Translations under genes and position numbers: made by a program
DNA from: Companilactobacillus pabuli
GTDB lineage: Bacteria > Bacillota > Bacilli > Lactobacillales > Lactobacillaceae
Assembly: GCF_014058425.1 (NCBI RefSeq)
Contig: NZ_CP049366.1
Span: 1,364,001-1,428,000, forward strand
Direction: 5' to 3'
DNA length: 64,000 nt
Part shown: in pieces, positions 61,448 to 64,000 of the stretch
Layout of the letters: each line of letters opens with the position of its first letter
How positions within the stretch are numbered: the first letter of the stretch is position 1
The notes under the pieces: generated by a model
The model's database searches: none
Told to the model about the DNA's origin: nothing
The model's input: the letters and a program-made list of their open reading frames with translations, nothing else

Positions 61448-61981
61448 CTATTTCTTCTTTTTGTTATCTTTTGAGTTAATTGGATCAAGCATTAAGAACA
61501 TACTACGACCGTCCATTTTTGGCTTAGTTGTTACTGTAGCAACATCCTTAGTCTTATCAGCGACGCGGTCCAAGACTTCCTTACCTATCTCTTTATGAGT
61601 AATTGCTCTACCCTTAAAGCGAAGAGAAACTTTGACCTTATCACCCTTAGCCAAAAACTTACGAGCATTATTAAGCTTTGTATTAAAGTCGTTTTCTTCA
61701 ATAGTTGGGCTTAAACGTACTTCCTTAAGACTAACAGTTTTTTGTTTTTTACGTGCTTCACGATCTTTCTTTTGTAGATCGAACTTATATTTACCATAAT
61801 CCATAATTCTGGCAACAGGTGGTTTAGCACCCGGTGACATTAGAACTAGGTCCATATTAGCAGCTTCAGCTAAACGTTGTGCCTCAGCCTTTGGTTTAAC
61901 ACCAACTTGATCCCCATTTTCAGAAATCAATCGTACTTCTTTTGCACGTATTTGATCATTTATTAATAAATCTCTTGCTAT
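61448..61981 (-). CDS. infC: Translation initiation factor IF-3 (AUA start codon)
   Basis: IF-3 checks start codon and initiator tRNA on the 30S subunit. The conserved N-terminus ([20 protein letters not shown]) continues in frame up to an ATA at 61979-61981, six bases after a perfect GGAGGTGA (61988-61995). No ATG, GTG or TTG fits. The first TTG in frame (61930) would remove the conserved INDQIRA part. Infrequent start codons are a known IF-3 autoregulation device. The 177-residue product is of usual length, with [13 protein letters not shown] in the middle. Confidence 0.93.
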   Translation of the reverse strand: MARDLLINDQIRAKEVRLISENGDQVGVKPKAEAQRLAEAANMDLVLMSPGAKPPVARIMDYGKYKFDLQKKDREARKKQKTVSLKEVRLSPTIEENDFNTKLNNARKFLAKGDKVKVSLRFKGRAITHKEIGKEVLDRVADKTKDVATVTTKPKMDGRSMFLMLDPINSKDNKKKK

Positions 61982-61995
61982 GAGTAGTCACCTCC

Positions 61996-62120
61996 GGAGT
62001 AATTTGGCCCACAAAAAAAGCGGGCTGCACAAGCATGCCCACTATATTATTTACGCAATCGTATTAACCTAGAGGCGAATGCATAGGTGAGAAGCGGGCG
62101 CTTCTGCTTAATCTCAACAG
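61996..62120 (-). ncRNA. L20-type leader of infC-rpmI-rplT
   Basis: The 125-base leader has hairpins AGAAGC/GCTTCT (62090-62105) and ACCTA/TAGGT (62067-62088), followed by the attenuator. This arrangement fits the L20-binding leader of Firmicutes. Confidence 0.7.
62013..62040 (-). terminator. Attenuator in the infC leader
   Basis: GGGC-A-TGC/GCA-GCCC with a four-base loop, followed by a T run on the minus strand. It lies about 30 bases before the infC start and is expected to close when L20 is in excess. GTGGGCC downstream could compete for pairing. Confidence 0.8.
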
Positions 62121-62126
62121 TTATTA

Positions 62127-62154
62127 ACTATACCATAATAATGCCAAGTGTCAA
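62127..62154 (-). promoter_or_regulatory. Promoter of infC-rpmI-rplT
   Basis: Perfect TTGACA (62149-62154), 16 bases and TATAGT (62127-62132) on the minus strand. Confidence 0.75.
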
Positions 62155-62244
62155 TATAACTTGTCAAAATAATATAATTAATTCGTTTTCAACTTTTCTA
62201 ATTTAACATAATTCTTCATTCTTTACAATCAAGTTAACTCGACA

Positions 62245-63231
62245 TTAATCCAAAACAGCCACGATTTTGCCTTCAGTTTGATGATTTTTGATCAATTGTA
62301 ACCCATCTGGAATTTCTTCAAAACTGATTTGTTTGGTTATCAATGGATCAACAATTCCTTCAGATACTAATTTAACTAATGATTCGGCCATAACTGACAA
62401 ATCATTGAGCTGACTAATACTGCCACCATTATGAGCTCCACCTAAATTAACGCTTAGTACGCTTTGACCTTTAACGGTTAAATCATAATTGGACAAATCA
62501 GGTGTGTTCAAAATATCAATAACCGCCCCATTATATGCCAATCTCGACAAATCTTTTTGAACTTCAACACCACCAACCAAATTGATGATCAAATCTACTC
62601 CAACGCCATCAGTTATCTTATTGATCTCTTCGGAAGTATTTTGCTTTTTATAATCAATCACAAAATCGGCACCAATTTTCTTAGCAAAGCTAACTTTCTT
62701 AGTCGAAACAGTTGTAATTACTGTTAAGCCTAAGTATTTTGCTAATTGAACGGCAATGCTACCTACTCCACCAGCGCCAGCATGAATCAAGACATTTTGT
62801 TTACCAGTCAAATTCATTTTTCGAAACAAGGCAGAATAAGCCGTTAATCCTGAACAAAGAATTGCTGCTGCCGATTGATAGGAAACATTATCGGGAATCC
62901 TGGCTACGACATTGTACTTAGCTTTAGCATATTCAGCATAAACGCCATCTTTATTTAAATCACTGTGAAAAAAGACTCGTTGGCCAATTTGAAAATTTTT
63001 AGGATTTTTGCTCCCCACCGAAACAATTTCTCCAGCAGCATCTAACCCTAAAACATGTGGATCATTCCAATTGAGTGGATGATCTTCAATTAGTTTATAA
63101 TCAACTGGATTTAATCCAACTGCTTTTACCTTAATTAAAATTTCATCATTATTAATAGTAGGTTTAGCAACTTGAGTAATTTTTGCATCGGCTATTTGAG
63201 TTTTATCGTGGGTAATTGTTAATGCTTTCAT
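62245..63231 (-). CDS. NADP-dependent quinone oxidoreductase / zinc-free alcohol dehydrogenase family
   Basis: A 328-residue MDR-superfamily reductase. It has the N-terminal GroES-like domain (VKAVGLNPVDYK, LGLDAAGEIVSVG) and the nucleotide motif HAGAGGVGSIAVQLAK. Catalytic and structural zinc cysteines are absent. The ATG at 63231 follows GGAGGAAAA; upstream codons overlap the thrS terminator. Substrate unknown. Confidence 0.92.
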   Translation of the reverse strand: MKALTITHDKTQIADAKITQVAKPTINNDEILIKVKAVGLNPVDYKLIEDHPLNWNDPHVLGLDAAGEIVSVGSKNPKNFQIGQRVFFHSDLNKDGVYAEYAKAKYNVVARIPDNVSYQSAAAILCSGLTAYSALFRKMNLTGKQNVLIHAGAGGVGSIAVQLAKYLGLTVITTVSTKKVSFAKKIGADFVIDYKKQNTSEEINKITDGVGVDLIINLVGGVEVQKDLSRLAYNGAVIDILNTPDLSNYDLTVKGQSVLSVNLGGAHNGGSISQLNDLSVMAESLVKLVSEGIVDPLITKQISFEEIPDGLQLIKNHQTEGKIVAVLD

Positions 63232-63240
63232 TTTTCCTCC

Positions 63241-63276
63241 AAAAAAAATGTAAATCCACAATGTGAATTTACATTT
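63241..63276 (-). terminator. Terminator of thrS
   Basis: ATGTAAAT/ATTTACAT stem followed by TTTTTTTT on the minus strand. Its T run lies nine bases before the next start codon. Confidence 0.85.
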
Positions 63277-63287
63277 TGCTTTATTGA

Positions 63288-64000
63288 TTAGTCTTTGTCT
63301 GCTTTGTCAGTAACATCTTTACGACTGTAGTTAGCAATATCAGCAACTACTGAACTGACGAACATCTTAGCATTTTCTGAAGCTGAATCATCTTCACCAT
63401 ATTTTCTTACTGAAACTGTGGCATTCTTAGATTCTTCATCACCAATAACAACTGTATATGGAATCTTCATTGTTTGAGCATCACGGATCTTGTAACCCAT
63501 CTTTTCATCACGGTCATCAAGTTCAGCACGGATATTCTTAGCACGTAATTCTGAAAGAACTTCGTTTGCATAATCTGCGTGAAGTTTGTTGTTAACAGGA
63601 ATGATACGTACTTGTGTTGGAGCTAACCATGTTGGGAAGGCACCCTTGTAAATTTCAATTAGGTAAGCGATAAATCTTTCCATAGTTGAAACGATACCAC
63701 GGTGAATCATAACTGGTCTGTGGTCTTCTCCATCAGCACCAACATATGTTAGTTGGAACTTCTCTGGTTGCATAAAGTCTAGTTGGATAGTTGATAGTGT
63801 TTCTTCGTTTCCAAGAGCTGTCTTTGTTTGAACATCAAGTTTTGGACCGTAGAAAGCAGCTTCACCCTCAGCTTCGTAGTACTTCAAACCAAGGTCATCC
63901 ATAGCAGCTTTAAGCATTGATTGTGATCTGTTCCACATTTCATCATCATCGAAGTACTTTTCAGTATTAGCTGGGTCACGGTAACTTAGACGGAATGTGT
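63288..64000 (-). CDS. thrS: Threonyl-tRNA synthetase, C-terminal part (cut by window edge)
   Basis: About 237 C-terminal residues. The core end includes [35 protein letters not shown] and motif 3 in [15 protein letters not shown]. The anticodon-binding domain begins at [13 protein letters not shown] and ends near ATVSVRKYG. The 5' part lies beyond the window. Confidence 0.97.
   Translation of the reverse strand, partial: TFRLSYRDPANTEKYFDDDEMWNRSQSMLKAAMDDLGLKYYEAEGEAAFYGPKLDVQTKTALGNEETLSTIQLDFMQPEKFQLTYVGADGEDHRPVMIHRGIVSTMERFIAYLIEIYKGAFPTWLAPTQVRIIPVNNKLHADYANEVLSELRAKNIRAELDDRDEKMGYKIRDAQTMKIPYTVVIGDEESKNATVSVRKYGEDDSASENAKMFVSSVVADIANYSRKDVTDKADKD

Noticed and set aside
1-64000. CRISPR arrays, prophage or IS elements
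   Set aside because: No regularly spaced direct repeats, cas, integrase, phage structural or transposase genes were found.

Overview
The window looks like a chromosomal segment of a low-GC Gram-positive bacterium of the family Lactobacillaceae. Evidence: AT-rich codon use, Firmicutes housekeeping synteny (gmk-rpoZ-priA-fmt-rsmB-prpC-prkC-rsgA-rpe-thiN; efp-nusB-folD-xseA-xseB-ispA-tlyA-recN; yqeG-yqeH-yhbY-nadD-yqeK-rsfS-yqeM), T-box leaders, Prp-type processing of ribosomal protein L27, DUF3042, and many TTG/GTG starts. A Companilactobacillus-like species is my guess from overall flavour; it is inference, not shown. Almost all genes are on the minus strand. No prophage, insertion sequence or CRISPR array was seen.

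Layout. 1-3.5 kb: recG (cut by the window edge), fakA, yloU, with rpmB divergent. 3.8-9.1 kb: an accessory block sits between rpmB and thiN. It holds a beta-helix protein, a trans-sulfuration enzyme, a DJ-1/PfpI protein, and a methionine T-box operon (metQ-luxS-SDR). 9.2-19.9 kb: the long gmk-to-thiN operon for cell-envelope signalling, translation initiation and replication restart. 20.0-28.8 kb: a LexA-box-controlled small protein, then the recN-to-efp operon, rpmA-prp-rplU and an L21 leader. 28.8-34.1 kb: membrane proteins, a carboxylesterase, several very small genes and two identical tRNA-Arg(UCU) genes. 34.1-47.8 kb: ynbB-miaA, the rpmG-fcl-rhomboid-yqgQ-glcK group, a class B PBP, greA, mltG and pheST behind a phenylalanine T-box. 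47.8-57 kb: trmH, acyP, yidC, an amidase, a structured RNA candidate, a two-component system, gnd, yceD and tmcAL. 57-64 kb: the nadD/yqeH ribosome-assembly cluster, infC-rpmI-rplT with its leader, a quinone oxidoreductase and the 3' part of thrS.

How parts connect. Methionine and sulfur: uncharged tRNA-Met would open the T-box ahead of metQ and luxS, tying methionine import to recycling of S-ribosylhomocysteine, with the trans-sulfuration enzyme nearby. DNA repair: recG, priA, recN, xseAB and an SOS-box gene. Ribosome: rsgA, yqeH, rsfS, yhbY, prp/L27, and leader-regulated infC, rplU and pheST.

The items most worth a second look are: (i) a 6S-RNA-like long hairpin on the minus strand at 51146-51307 with a strong downstream terminator; (ii) a promoter with two LexA-like boxes driving a 106-aa protein at 20032; (iii) a nine-residue leader ORF and an extra hairpin between the methionine T-box and metQ; (iv) an AUA start codon for infC; and (v) several small genes, including ones of 40 and 43 codons near the tRNA pair. 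All calls rest on reading the sequence; no database search was run.
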